Shown here piece by piece: positions 47,004 to 54,450 of a DNA stretch of 56,590 nt. The position numbers were made by a program, and so were the translations under genes. The stretch's first letter is position 1; the number at the start of each line of letters is the position of its first letter. Below the pieces are notes generated by a model. That model worked only from the letters and a program-made list of their open reading frames with translations. It had not been told where the DNA came from and searched no databases. The stretch is from a bacterium (GTDB lineage Bacteria > Acidobacteriota > Polarisedimenticolia > J045): assembly GCA_021372775.1 (NCBI GenBank), contig JAJFTU010000225.1, positions 1-56,590 on the forward strand. The letters run 5' to 3'.

Positions 47004-47372
47004 ATGCCCCGCCGGCCGGCGGCGCGGGACGCGATCGGCGCCTGGCTGGGGGAGGGGATCCGCCTCGACAAGGGGGTCTTGGCCTTCGACGGCGGGCTGC
47101 GCGTCGACGGCCAGATCGACGGCGCCCGGATCGAGGGGCCGCTGCTCGTCGTCGGGCAGGGCGCCCGGGTCAACGGGCGGGTCAACGTCCGGCGGTTGGT
47201 CGTCTACGGGCGGGTCGAAGGGAAGGCCCACGTCGGCGAGGCGGTGCAGATCGCGGCCGGCGGCGTCTTCGCCGGCGACCTCGTGCTCGAACAGCCGACC
47301 CTCGACGTCGAGGACGGCGGCCGCTTCGAGGGGCGCGTCCGGATCGCCAAGCCGCGCGCCAAGAAAGCCTGA
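47004..47372 (+). CDS. Bactofilin
   Basis: 122 residues. The central beta-helix pattern is IRLDKGVLAFDGGLRVDGQIDG...GPLLVVGQGARVNGRVNVRRLVVYGRVEG, the DUF583 fold. A short N-terminal and basic C-terminal tail (KPRAKKA) flank it. Bactofilins polymerise without nucleotide. It begins 3 bp after parB, and in Myxococcus bactofilins scaffold ParABS; co-transcription here suggests the same link, by inference. Confidence 0.92.
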   Translation: MPRRPAARDAIGAWLGEGIRLDKGVLAFDGGLRVDGQIDGARIEGPLLVVGQGARVNGRVNVRRLVVYGRVEGKAHVGEAVQIAAGGVFAGDLVLEQPTLDVEDGGRFEGRVRIAKPRAKKA

Positions 47373-47501
47373 CGCTTCCCGCCGCGTCCGCCGTTCCCGG
47401 CGTTCCGGCCGGCGGGTCTCGCCGCTCCCGAGGAGGAGACGCCTCGCGCCGCGCCCATCAGCCCCGGGGCCGGTCCGGCGCGCCGCGTTCCGCTCTTACC
47501 G

Positions 47502-48644
47502 TCAGCCCGCGGCCGGTCCGGCGCGCCGCGCGATCGCCAGCAGCTTGCGGGCCTCGCCGCTCAGCGCCTCCCCGTCCGGCCGCTCGTCCGCCAGCCAGCG
47601 CCAGCCAGCGCCGCGCGGCGCCGGGCCGCGGAGCTCCGCCGCCGCGGCGTGGACGACGATCCGGTCGGTCGTCACGCTGTGCCGCGTCCGCCCGAGCGAG
47701 GCGCCGATCACGGCGTCGAGGCCGCAGCGCGCGGCGAGCGCGTCCGCCAGCCGCGCGGCCAGGGGGCCGTTCCACGTGGAATCGCCCGCCCCCGCTCCGC
47801 GAGCCAGCTCGACGGTCGGCGGCTCCCAGAGCCCGCCGTTCCGCTCCTCCGGGCCGATCCGGCGCAGGAGGAACCGCCCCCGCCGGTCCCGCACGATCGC
47901 AGCGGCGCGCAGGACGGCGGTCGTCTCCGGCCTTGCCCGAGCGGTTCCGAACGTCGCCGGACTGCCGGCGCCTCGCCCGGCGCAGAGCGTCGCCAGCGGG
48001 CAAGCGCCGCAGCGCGGCGCCCGCGGGACGCAGACCGTCGCCCCGAGCTCCATCACCGCCTGGTTCCAGTCCCCCGGCGCGTCCGGATCGATCAGCCCCT
48101 CGGCCGCCGCCTCGACCGCGCGCGCCGCCGATCCAGTACGACCGTCCCCTTCGACCGCGGCCAGCCGGGCGTAGACGCGGAGCGCGTTGCCGTCGAGCGC
48201 GGGCGCCGGCACGCCGAACGCCTGCGAGGCGACCGCCGCCGCCGTGTAGGCCCCCACGCCGGGAAGGGCGCGCAGCCCCGCGACGTCGCCCGGCAGCTCC
48301 CCGCCACGCTCGGCCGCGACCAGCCGCGCCGCGGCGAGCAGATTCCGCGCCCTGCGGTAGTAGCCGAGGCCGGACCAGAGGCGCAGCACCTCCTCCTCGG
48401 AGGCGGCGGCCAGCGCCCCGGCGTCGGGGAAGCGGGCCATGAACGCCTCCCAGTACGGCGTCGCCGCCGCGACCGTCGTCTGCTGCAGCATCACCTCGGC
48501 GATCCAGACGGCGTAGGGATCGCGCCGTCGGCGGAACGGCAGGTCGCGCGCCGCCCCGGCGAACCAATCGAGCAGCGCCCGTCGCGCCTCGCCGCGCCGC
48601 GCGAGAAGCCGATTGATCGGATCGGTCGGTTGCCTTACTGTCAT
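47502..48644 (-). CDS. mutY: A/G-specific adenine glycosylase MutY
   Basis: 380 residues. The catalytic Glu is in AEVMLQQT; the HhH motif is LPGVGAYTAAAVAS; the catalytic Asp is in LDGNALRVYARL. The 4Fe-4S cluster Cys set CVPRAPRCGACPLATLC (CX6CX2CX5C) is present. A NUDIX-like 8-oxoG-sensing domain follows (about 240-380). It removes adenine mispaired with 8-oxoguanine. A parS-like core lies inside the coding region at 47769-47781. It is divergent from the PilZ gene. Confidence 0.95.
   Translation of the reverse strand: MTVRQPTDPINRLLARRGEARRALLDWFAGAARDLPFRRRRDPYAVWIAEVMLQQTTVAAATPYWEAFMARFPDAGALAAASEEEVLRLWSGLGYYRRARNLLAAARLVAAERGGELPGDVAGLRALPGVGAYTAAAVASQAFGVPAPALDGNALRVYARLAAVEGDGRTGSAARAVEAAAEGLIDPDAPGDWNQAVMELGATVCVPRAPRCGACPLATLCAGRGAGSPATFGTARARPETTAVLRAAAIVRDRRGRFLLRRIGPEERNGGLWEPPTVELARGAGAGDSTWNGPLAARLADALAARCGLDAVIGASLGRTRHSVTTDRIVVHAAAAELRGPAPRGAGWRWLADERPDGEALSGEARKLLAIARRAGPAAG
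47769..47781. other. parS-like half-degenerate site within mutY
   Basis: GTTCCACGTGGAA followed by TC instead of CA; it matches 13 of the 16 parS positions contiguously. It encodes STWNG within mutY. Confidence 0.5.
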
Positions 48645-48674
48645 GTCCGTCCGCTTCACTCCGAGGAACGACGC

Positions 48675-49055
48675 ATGAGTATCCCGTTTCCCTGTCGGCG
48701 CCGCGAGAGCCGCTACCCGGTGGCCCGGATCGCCGACGCCCGGATCGAGTTCCGCTATCCGACGCCCGACGATCCCCTGCGCTCGTTGCCGCTCAACGAC
48801 CTCAGCGCCGCGGGGATCTCGTTCGTGCTCGACGCCCCGCTGCCGCAGTTCGAGCCCGGCATGGCGGTCGCGCCGGCGAGCGTCGTCGTCGCGGACGACC
48901 GGGTCGGCGGGGAAATGGTGGTGATGCACGTCACGCCGACGAACGACAAGGACGGGGTCTGCGGCGCGTTGTTCTATCCCGAAGACGATGCCGCGATCGA
49001 TCGCCTCCTGGGGCTGCTGACGCATCTCGGGCGTCCGATCCCGACCGCCGACTGA
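48675..49055 (+). CDS. PilZ domain protein
   Basis: 126 residues. The c-di-GMP motifs are RRRESRYPV (RxxxR) near residue 9-14 and LNDLSAAGISF (DxSxxG) near 45. A short strand-rich rest (VVADDRVGGEMVVMHV) completes a single PilZ fold. ATG follows GAGGAACGACGC. It binds c-di-GMP and probably acts as an adaptor; the partner is unknown. It is 25 bp upstream of the chorismatase gene and could be co-transcribed with it, linking pigment formation to c-di-GMP. Confidence 0.85.
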   Translation: MSIPFPCRRRESRYPVARIADARIEFRYPTPDDPLRSLPLNDLSAAGISFVLDAPLPQFEPGMAVAPASVVVADDRVGGEMVVMHVTPTNDKDGVCGALFYPEDDAAIDRLLGLLTHLGRPIPTAD

Positions 49056-49080
49056 CGCGGCGTCTCTCGCCGCGCGCTCG

Positions 49081-50046
49081 ATGAGTTCTCTCCGCCCGCG
49101 GTTCCCCGCCGCCGCGCCGCGCTGTCTGCTCGGCGCCGACCGAAAGGACGCGCTCGCGCGCGTCGCTTTCGGCGCGCCGCGCGACGGCGCGGACTGCGTC
49201 GTTCCCGCGCCCCGCCTCGGCGGAAGCGAGCCGATCGAAACGTGGACCGCGAAACGCGCCGCGCGTCCCGCGCGCCTCGGCGCCTTCGCCGCGCGCGACG
49301 ACGGCGACAACGTCTTCGCCTGGGCCGAAGCCGACGCCGGCCGCGCCGACGCGCTCGAGGAGGCCGCGCGCGGGCTCTACCGCGAGGCGCTCCGCGCGCT
49401 CGCCGCCGACGGCCGCGCGCCGCTCCGCTTCTGGAACTACGTGCCGCGGATCAACGAGGACGAGGACGGCGTCGAGCGCTACAAGCGCTTCTGCCGCGGC
49501 CGCTCGCTCGCCTTCGAGGACGCGTACGGCGCCGACTATCCCGCGCGTCTTCCGGCGGCGAGCGCCGTCGGCGCCGAAGGGACGCGGCTCGTCGTCTGCT
49601 TTCTCGCCTCGCGTCTCGCCGCGGAGCAGTTCGAGAATCCGCGCCAGGTGAGCGCCTACGACTACCCGGCGCGCTACGGGCCGCGCAGCCCGTCCTTCGC
49701 GCGCGCGACCGCGGCCGGCGGCGCGGTCTTCGTTTCCGGAACGGCGAGCGTCGTCGGGCACGAAACCCGGCACGCGGGGAACGCGGACGCGCAGCTCGAA
49801 GAGACGCTCCGCAACCTCGAGGCGCTGCTGACGCGGATCGACCCCGCCACGCCGGGGGAGGATCCGCTGCGGCGCTTCGAGACGCTGCGGGTCTACGTGC
49901 GGCGCGCGGCGGACGCGCCGCGCCTCGAGGCCGCGCTCGCCGCGCGGCTCGGCGCCGGCGCGCCGACGTTGCTGCTGCGCGCCGACATCTGCCGCGCGGA
50001 ACTGCTGCTGGAGATCGAAGGGACGGCGCGTCGTCCGCGCCGCTGA
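49081..50046 (+). CDS. FkbO/Hyg5-type chorismatase (hydroxybenzoate-forming)
   Basis: 321 residues. Diagnostic segments are PLRFWNYVPRINE and YKRFCRGRSLAFED (about 120-150), FLASRLAAEQFENPRQVSAYDYP, YGPRSPSFARA and FVSGTASVVGHETRHAG. These match the chorismatase family (FkbO, Hyg5, XanB2). XanB2 makes 3- and 4-hydroxybenzoate from chorismate for xanthomonadin; the neighbouring ketosynthase pair and AMP-ligase fit that role. The product regiochemistry cannot be read by eye. No strong ribosome site was seen before the ATG, so the start is provisional. Confidence 0.85.
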   Translation: MSSLRPRFPAAAPRCLLGADRKDALARVAFGAPRDGADCVVPAPRLGGSEPIETWTAKRAARPARLGAFAARDDGDNVFAWAEADAGRADALEEAARGLYREALRALAADGRAPLRFWNYVPRINEDEDGVERYKRFCRGRSLAFEDAYGADYPARLPAASAVGAEGTRLVVCFLASRLAAEQFENPRQVSAYDYPARYGPRSPSFARATAAGGAVFVSGTASVVGHETRHAGNADAQLEETLRNLEALLTRIDPATPGEDPLRRFETLRVYVRRAADAPRLEAALAARLGAGAPTLLLRADICRAELLLEIEGTARRPRR

Positions 50047-50072
50047 ACCTCGCGCGACGGCGCGAAGCGGAC

Positions 50073-50184
50073 TTCCACGTGGAACCGCGCGAGGAGACGA
50101 GACCGCGACCGCGCGAGATGGTCTCCACGTGGAACCGCGCGACGAAACGAGAGCGCGACGGCGCGAGGCGATTTCCACGTGGAA
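50073..50184. other. Cluster of three degenerate parS-like sites
   Basis: The intergenic region between convergent chorismatase and FabG genes has TTCCACGTGGAAcc (50073), TCCACGTGGAAcc (50124) and TTTCCACGTGGAAcc (50172). Each right half is followed by GCGCG, so a 17 bp unit CCACGTGGAACCGCGCG recurs every 49-51 bp. All three lack the final CA of parS. Whether they bind ParB is unknown. Confidence 0.55.
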
Positions 50185-50247
50185 CCGCGCGCGGCGCGGC
50201 GAGCGGCGCCGCGCGAAAGAGAAGGCCGCGCGCCGACCCGCGAGTCT

Positions 50248-50982
50248 TCAGACCGACGCGCCGGCGTCCACCATCAGCAGCTGCCCCGTGATCGACGCGG
50301 CGCGCTCGGACAACAGAAACAGCACCGCCTGCGCGACGTCGCCGACCGAGGTGCCGCGCCGCAGGCATTCCGTCGCGCGCAGCGCCTCCACCGCCCGCTC
50401 CGGCAGGTCGGCGACGAAGTCGGTCTCGACGTAGCCGGGCGCGACGGCGTTGGCGCGCACGTTCCGCTTGCCGCACTCCCTCGCCAGCGCGCGCACCATC
50501 GCGACCATCCCCGCCTTCGACGAGGCGTAGAGCGTCTGCCCCGCGACGCCGTGGACCGCGGAGAGCGAGGAGACGGCGACGATCGCGCCGCGCCGCCGCC
50601 GCAGCATCCCCGGCAACACCGCGCGGCAGACGCGGAAGAGGCCGCCGAGGTTGGTGTCCAGCACGGCGTCCCAGTCGTCGTCGCTCGTCAGGGCGAGCAG
50701 TCCGTCGCGGCGCATCCCCGCGCAGTGGACCAGGCCGTCGATCGGCCCGAGCCCGCGGTCGATCTCCTCGACCAGCGCCTCGGGGCGGCGCCGGTCGCGC
50801 ACGTCGAACTGAAACGCGCGCGCCTCGCCGCCGAGCGATTCCTCGAGCGCGCGCGCCGCGCTCTCCTCGCCGCGCCAGGTGAAGGCGACCTTCGTCCCCT
50901 CGGCGGCCAGCGCCTCGACGACGGCGCGGCCGATGCCGCGGCTTCCTCCGACGACCAGAACGGTTCCTTCGACGACGCTCAT
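50248..50982 (-). CDS. 3-oxoacyl-ACP reductase (FabG-like SDR)
   Basis: 244 residues. NAD(P) motif VLVVGGSRGIGRAVV (a GGxxGIG variant of TGxxxGIG), NAG-type CAGMRRDGLL, and the catalytic Ser-Tyr-Lys in VAVSSLSAVHGVAG...LYASSKAG. C-terminal NAVAPGYVETDFVADLP and ITGQLLMVDAG are FabG-like. It should reduce the 3-oxoacyl intermediates made by the ketosynthase pair. It is the last gene of the leftward cluster operon, 112 bp after the glycosyltransferase, with GAGGG as the ribosome site. Confidence 0.92.
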   Translation of the reverse strand: MSVVEGTVLVVGGSRGIGRAVVEALAAEGTKVAFTWRGEESAARALEESLGGEARAFQFDVRDRRRPEALVEEIDRGLGPIDGLVHCAGMRRDGLLALTSDDDWDAVLDTNLGGLFRVCRAVLPGMLRRRRGAIVAVSSLSAVHGVAGQTLYASSKAGMVAMVRALARECGKRNVRANAVAPGYVETDFVADLPERAVEALRATECLRRGTSVGDVAQAVLFLLSERAASITGQLLMVDAGASV

Positions 50983-51094
50983 CGCCGCACCCTCACGTCC
51001 GCGCCTCGTCCGGCTTCGCGATCTTCGCCCCTTCCGCCTCGGCCGGATCGACGCCGCGCCCGGGGCTCTCGCCCTGCGCTCCGGTCCGCGGCCC

Positions 51095-51790
51095 TCAGGA
51101 CCACGGCCAGCGGCAAAGCCGCGCGCGCGCCACGGCCCGCGCGATCCGCAGGCTGTCCACGAGCGGCCGGTAGTGGCTCGTCACCCGTCCGTCGGCGAAG
51201 CCGAGCCGCACCGGCACGGCGGTCACGCGGAACCCGCCGCGCACCGCGCGGACGATGATCGCGCTCTCCGCCTCGAACCGTCCCGCCGGAAAGCCGGTCG
51301 CCTCGATCAGCCGCCGCGCGTAGAGCCGGAAGCCGGTCTGGACGTCGGCCAGGCGCTCCCCGGCGACGCGCGAGATCGCCCACGACGAGGCGCGGTTGCT
51401 GCAGCGCCGCAGCCGGCTCATCTGCGCGAAAAGGCTGTCCCGCGTCCCGAGGACGAGGTCGGCCGGGTCGGTCTCGAAGGCGCGCAGCAGGACCGGGATC
51501 TCCTCCGGCAGATGCTGGCCGTCCGCGTCCACCGTGACCACCGCCTCGCAGCCGCGGTCGAACAGGACCTTGAACCCCGTCTTGAGCGCGGTCCCCTTGC
51601 CCATGTTGCGGGGCAGGGTCAGCGTCTCGATCCCCGCCGCGCGCGCGGCGTCCCCCGTGCCGTCGGTCGAGCCGTCGTCCACGACGAGGATCTCGGCCAG
51701 CTGGGCGCGGGCGCGGAGGGCGATGTCGGCGACGGTGGGGGCGGCCTGATAGGCGGGGATGAGCGCGGCGACTCGGCGCTCCCCGCTCAC
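51095..51790 (-). CDS. Family 2 glycosyltransferase, DPM1-like
   Basis: 231 residues from GTG overlapping the chain-length-factor stop (GTGA). The GT-A domain has VAALIPAYQAAPTV, EILVVDDGSTDGT, GKGTALKTGFK and VTVDADGQHLPEEIP with the DxD motif. No membrane helix is visible. Short dolichyl-phosphate-mannose-synthase-like enzyme. Aryl polyene clusters often contain a glycosyltransferase that helps anchor the lipid; that role is inferred from context. The substrate is unknown. Confidence 0.85.
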   Translation of the reverse strand: MSGERRVAALIPAYQAAPTVADIALRARAQLAEILVVDDGSTDGTGDAARAAGIETLTLPRNMGKGTALKTGFKVLFDRGCEAVVTVDADGQHLPEEIPVLLRAFETDPADLVLGTRDSLFAQMSRLRRCSNRASSWAISRVAGERLADVQTGFRLYARRLIEATGFPAGRFEAESAIIVRAVRGGFRVTAVPVRLGFADGRVTSHYRPLVDSLRIARAVARARLCRWPWS

Positions 51791-52998
51791 GGCCGCTCCG
51801 CGACGAGCCAAGCCGCCGCGCCTCCCGCGGCGACGTCGAGCGCCAGCACGCGCCGCGCCCCGGACGCGGCGGCGGGAACGACTCCCAGCGCCGGATCGGG
51901 CTCGCCGAACCCGGCCGGCCGCGCGATCGGCGCGCCGGCGGCGGCGAGCGCAGCCGCCCCGAGCAGGCCGCCGGCGTACTCGCCGACGATCCCCTTCGGC
52001 GCGGCGACCGGGGGCAAGGGGCGTCCGCCCCACGCGGCGCCGAGCGTCGCGGCGATCAGGCGGTCTCCCGCCCGCGCGCCGGACGCCCCGGCGACGATCA
52101 AGTCGATATCGTCCATTCCGATTCCCATTCGTGTCATGTCGTCCGAAAGCCGCCGCGCCAAGGCGGCGGCGCCGCGGCCGAAGCCGTAGCTCGGGGCGGT
52201 CGGGTCGAACGCCCCGCCGCCGCCGCGCAGGACGGCGAGCGGCCCCGCTTCGGCCGCCGCGGCGCTTCCCTCGGCCGCGACGGCGAGGACCAGCGCCCCC
52301 TCGGCGAGCAGGAAGCCGTCCCGCCGCCGGTCGAAGGGACGCGGCGCCTCCGGACCGCCCGCGGCGGGGCGGGCGAGGGCGCGGAAGCGGTCGAGGACGG
52401 CGTGCAGGAACGGCGAGGCCTCCTCGGCCGCGCCGACCAGCGCCGCGTCGAGCCTGCCGTCGCCGACGAGCGCCGCGGCGCGCGCCGCCGCGCTCAGCGG
52501 CCCGACCTCCCGCTGGGTCAAGGTGACGTTCGGCCCCCGCGCCTTGAGCGCGATCGCCAACTGGGCCGCGGCGGCGTTGGCCACGCACTCGGTGAAGAGA
52601 TAGGGGGACGCCGATTCCGGCCCCTCGAAGAGGATCTGCCGCAGCAGCCGCTCGGTGAAGACGTTCGGCCCGTAGGCGGCGGCGAGGACGCAGCCGGTCC
52701 GCGCGCCGAGCGGCTCGGGACCCCAGCCGGCCTCGGCCGCGGCGAGCTTTCCCGCGGCGACCGCGAAGCGGGACGGGGCGCTCATCCGGCGGGCCGCGGC
52801 GGGAGGGACCAGCGGGGCGAGCGTCGCCGGATCGACCAGCGCCGCCGTCCGCGCCCCGCCGGGGGCGTGGAACCCCGCCGCGCGGTCTACGTCGCGGACC
52901 GTCGGCGTCCCCGCGGCGAGGGCCGCGGCGAGCGCCGCGCGCCCGGCCCCGTACGAGCCGACCGCGCCGAGGCCGACGACCAGCGTCCGCCGCCGCAT
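51787..52998 (-). CDS. Ketosynthase-like chain-length factor (inactive KS)
   Basis: 403 residues. Thiolase-like two-domain protein: LVVGLGAVG at the start, YLFTECVANAAAAQLAIAL, LTQREVGPLSAA where an active ketosynthase has the SACAS nucleophile motif (Cys replaced by Glu), DAALVGAAEEAS, and a diverged second half without the two catalytic His. This suits a chain-length factor that dimerises with the KS encoded directly upstream. The ATG is 1 bp after the KS stop; an in-frame upstream start is less likely. It sets polyene length in type II systems (family knowledge). Confidence 0.8.
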   Translation of the reverse strand: MRRRTLVVGLGAVGSYGAGRAALAAALAAGTPTVRDVDRAAGFHAPGGARTAALVDPATLAPLVPPAAARRMSAPSRFAVAAGKLAAAEAGWGPEPLGARTGCVLAAAYGPNVFTERLLRQILFEGPESASPYLFTECVANAAAAQLAIALKARGPNVTLTQREVGPLSAAARAAALVGDGRLDAALVGAAEEASPFLHAVLDRFRALARPAAGGPEAPRPFDRRRDGFLLAEGALVLAVAAEGSAAAAEAGPLAVLRGGGGAFDPTAPSYGFGRGAAALARRLSDDMTRMGIGMDDIDLIVAGASGARAGDRLIAATLGAAWGGRPLPPVAAPKGIVGEYAGGLLGAAALAAAGAPIARPAGFGEPDPALGVVPAAASGARRVLALDVAAGGAAAWLVAERP

Positions 52999-52999
52999 C

Positions 53000-54328
53000 T
53001 CAGCGCCGCTCCCCGGGGAAGGCGACGCCGTCCGCCGGCGCGCCAAGCCGGCCCGCGGCCTCTTCGCCGCCGCTCGCGGAGCGCGCCGGCGCGCCGCCGC
53101 GCTCGATCGGCGCGGGACCGAAGACCGCCGCCGCGTTGGCGCCGCCGAAGGCGAGGTTGATCGACAGCGCCGGCCCGGGCGCGATCCCCAGCGGCCCGCC
53201 GACGACCAGCCGCACCGCGGCGTCCGGATCGATCTCCCCTTCGCCGGGGGTCGGGTGGACCTGCCCGTGGATCAGGCAGAGGACCGTCGCCGCGGCCTCG
53301 ATCGCCCCCGCGGCGCCGAGCAGGTGGCCGATCGCCCCCTTGGACGACGTGACCGGGAGCGCCGCCGCGCCCTCGCCGAAGACGCTCCGGAGCGCCGCCG
53401 CCTCGGCGGCGTCGTTGAGCGGGGTTCCGGTGCCGTGGGCGTTGACGAAGCGGATCTCGTCCGGCCGCACGCCGGCGTCGGCCAGCGCGGCCTCCATCGC
53501 TCGGGCCGGCCCCGCGCCGTCGGCGTCGGGGGCCGTCATGTGGCCGGCGTCGCAGGACGCGCCGCAGCCGAGCAGCTCGGCGAAGAGCTGCGCGCCGCGG
53601 GCCAGCGCCCGCTCCCGCTCCTCGAGCACCAGCACCGCGCCCCCCTCGCCGATGTTCAGCCCGGCGCGGCCGGTCCGGAACGGCCGGCACGGCTCGGGAT
53701 CGACCGAGCGGAGCGAGTTGAAGCCGCCGTGGGTGAGTTGGCAGAAGCAGTCCGCCCCGCCGACGACCGCGACGTCGACCGCGCCGTCCCGCAGGGCGTC
53801 CAGCGCCGCGCCGAGCGCGAGCGTCGCCGAAGCGCAGGCGGAGGAAAACGTCTCAACCGGCCCCTCGACCGCGAACTGGCGCGCGACCGCCTCGCCCGGC
53901 ACGCTGCACTGCTGCGGCGCGAACGGTCCGACCGAGAACGGCCCGCGGGTCTCGCCGGCGAGCGCCGCGTACTGCCGCTCGGCCTCGAAGAAGCCGCCGG
54001 TGCTGCTGCCGAAGTACAGCCCCGCGCGCACCCCGGCGAGGGAGCGGCCGAGGCCGGCCTCGGCGAGCGCCTCGCGCGCCGCGGCGAGCCCGAAGAGATC
54101 GGCCAGCGAGACGCGGCGGTCGAGCGCGAGCGCGGAGACGACGTCGTAGGGGGGCGGGGGAACCTCGGCCGCGAGCTGGGTGCGGTGGCGCGAGGCGTCG
54201 AAGCGCCGGATCGGCCCGAACGCCGCGCGTCCCGCGGCCAAGCCGTGCCAGAGCGGATCGATTCCCCAGCCGAAGGCGCAGACCGCCCCGAGGCCGGTGA
54301 CAACCGCGCGTCTCGCGGCGGGGCTCAT
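53000..54328 (-). CDS. Beta-ketoacyl-ACP synthase (active KS, type II)
   Basis: 442 residues. VVTGLGAVCAFGWGIDPLWHGL opens it. The nucleophile is in TFSSACASATLALG; the two His are in FVNAHGTGTPLND and SSKGAIGHLLGAAG; NLAFGGANAAAVF is the C-terminal GFGGxN-like motif. All three catalytic residues are present, so it is an active condensing enzyme. It is the first gene of the leftward pigment operon and pairs with the adjacent chain-length factor. The last 35 residues are low complexity. Confidence 0.93.
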   Translation of the reverse strand: MSPAARRAVVTGLGAVCAFGWGIDPLWHGLAAGRAAFGPIRRFDASRHRTQLAAEVPPPPYDVVSALALDRRVSLADLFGLAAAREALAEAGLGRSLAGVRAGLYFGSSTGGFFEAERQYAALAGETRGPFSVGPFAPQQCSVPGEAVARQFAVEGPVETFSSACASATLALGAALDALRDGAVDVAVVGGADCFCQLTHGGFNSLRSVDPEPCRPFRTGRAGLNIGEGGAVLVLEERERALARGAQLFAELLGCGASCDAGHMTAPDADGAGPARAMEAALADAGVRPDEIRFVNAHGTGTPLNDAAEAAALRSVFGEGAAALPVTSSKGAIGHLLGAAGAIEAAATVLCLIHGQVHPTPGEGEIDPDAAVRLVVGGPLGIAPGPALSINLAFGGANAAAVFGPAPIERGGAPARSASGGEEAAGRLGAPADGVAFPGERR

Positions 54329-54420
54329 CGCGCGCGCCTTGCGCCGCGCGGCGCGTTCGGGCCGGTCATGGTCGTTCTTCCGCTCCTTGTGGGGTCCAGC
54401 CGGTGGCTGACGGCGGGCCG

Positions 54421-54426
54421 TATACT
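54421..54426 (+). promoter_or_regulatory. -10 element of the aryl-AMP ligase promoter
   Basis: TATACT, a near-perfect -10 hexamer, 25 bp before the TTG start of the ligase gene. No good -35 is recognisable. Its position shows that GTG at 54403 cannot be the translation start. Confidence 0.55.
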
Positions 54427-54450
54427 ACCGCACCCCTCCGAGGTTCCGCC

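Noticed and set aside
50983-51094. Possible small gene between FabG and glycosyltransferase
   Set aside because: 112 bp without an acyl-carrier-protein or other recognisable reading frame.
54403-54450. GTG at 54403 as start of the AMP ligase
   Set aside because: The -10 element TATACT at 54421 lies downstream of it, and TTG 54451 has a good GAGG ribosome site.
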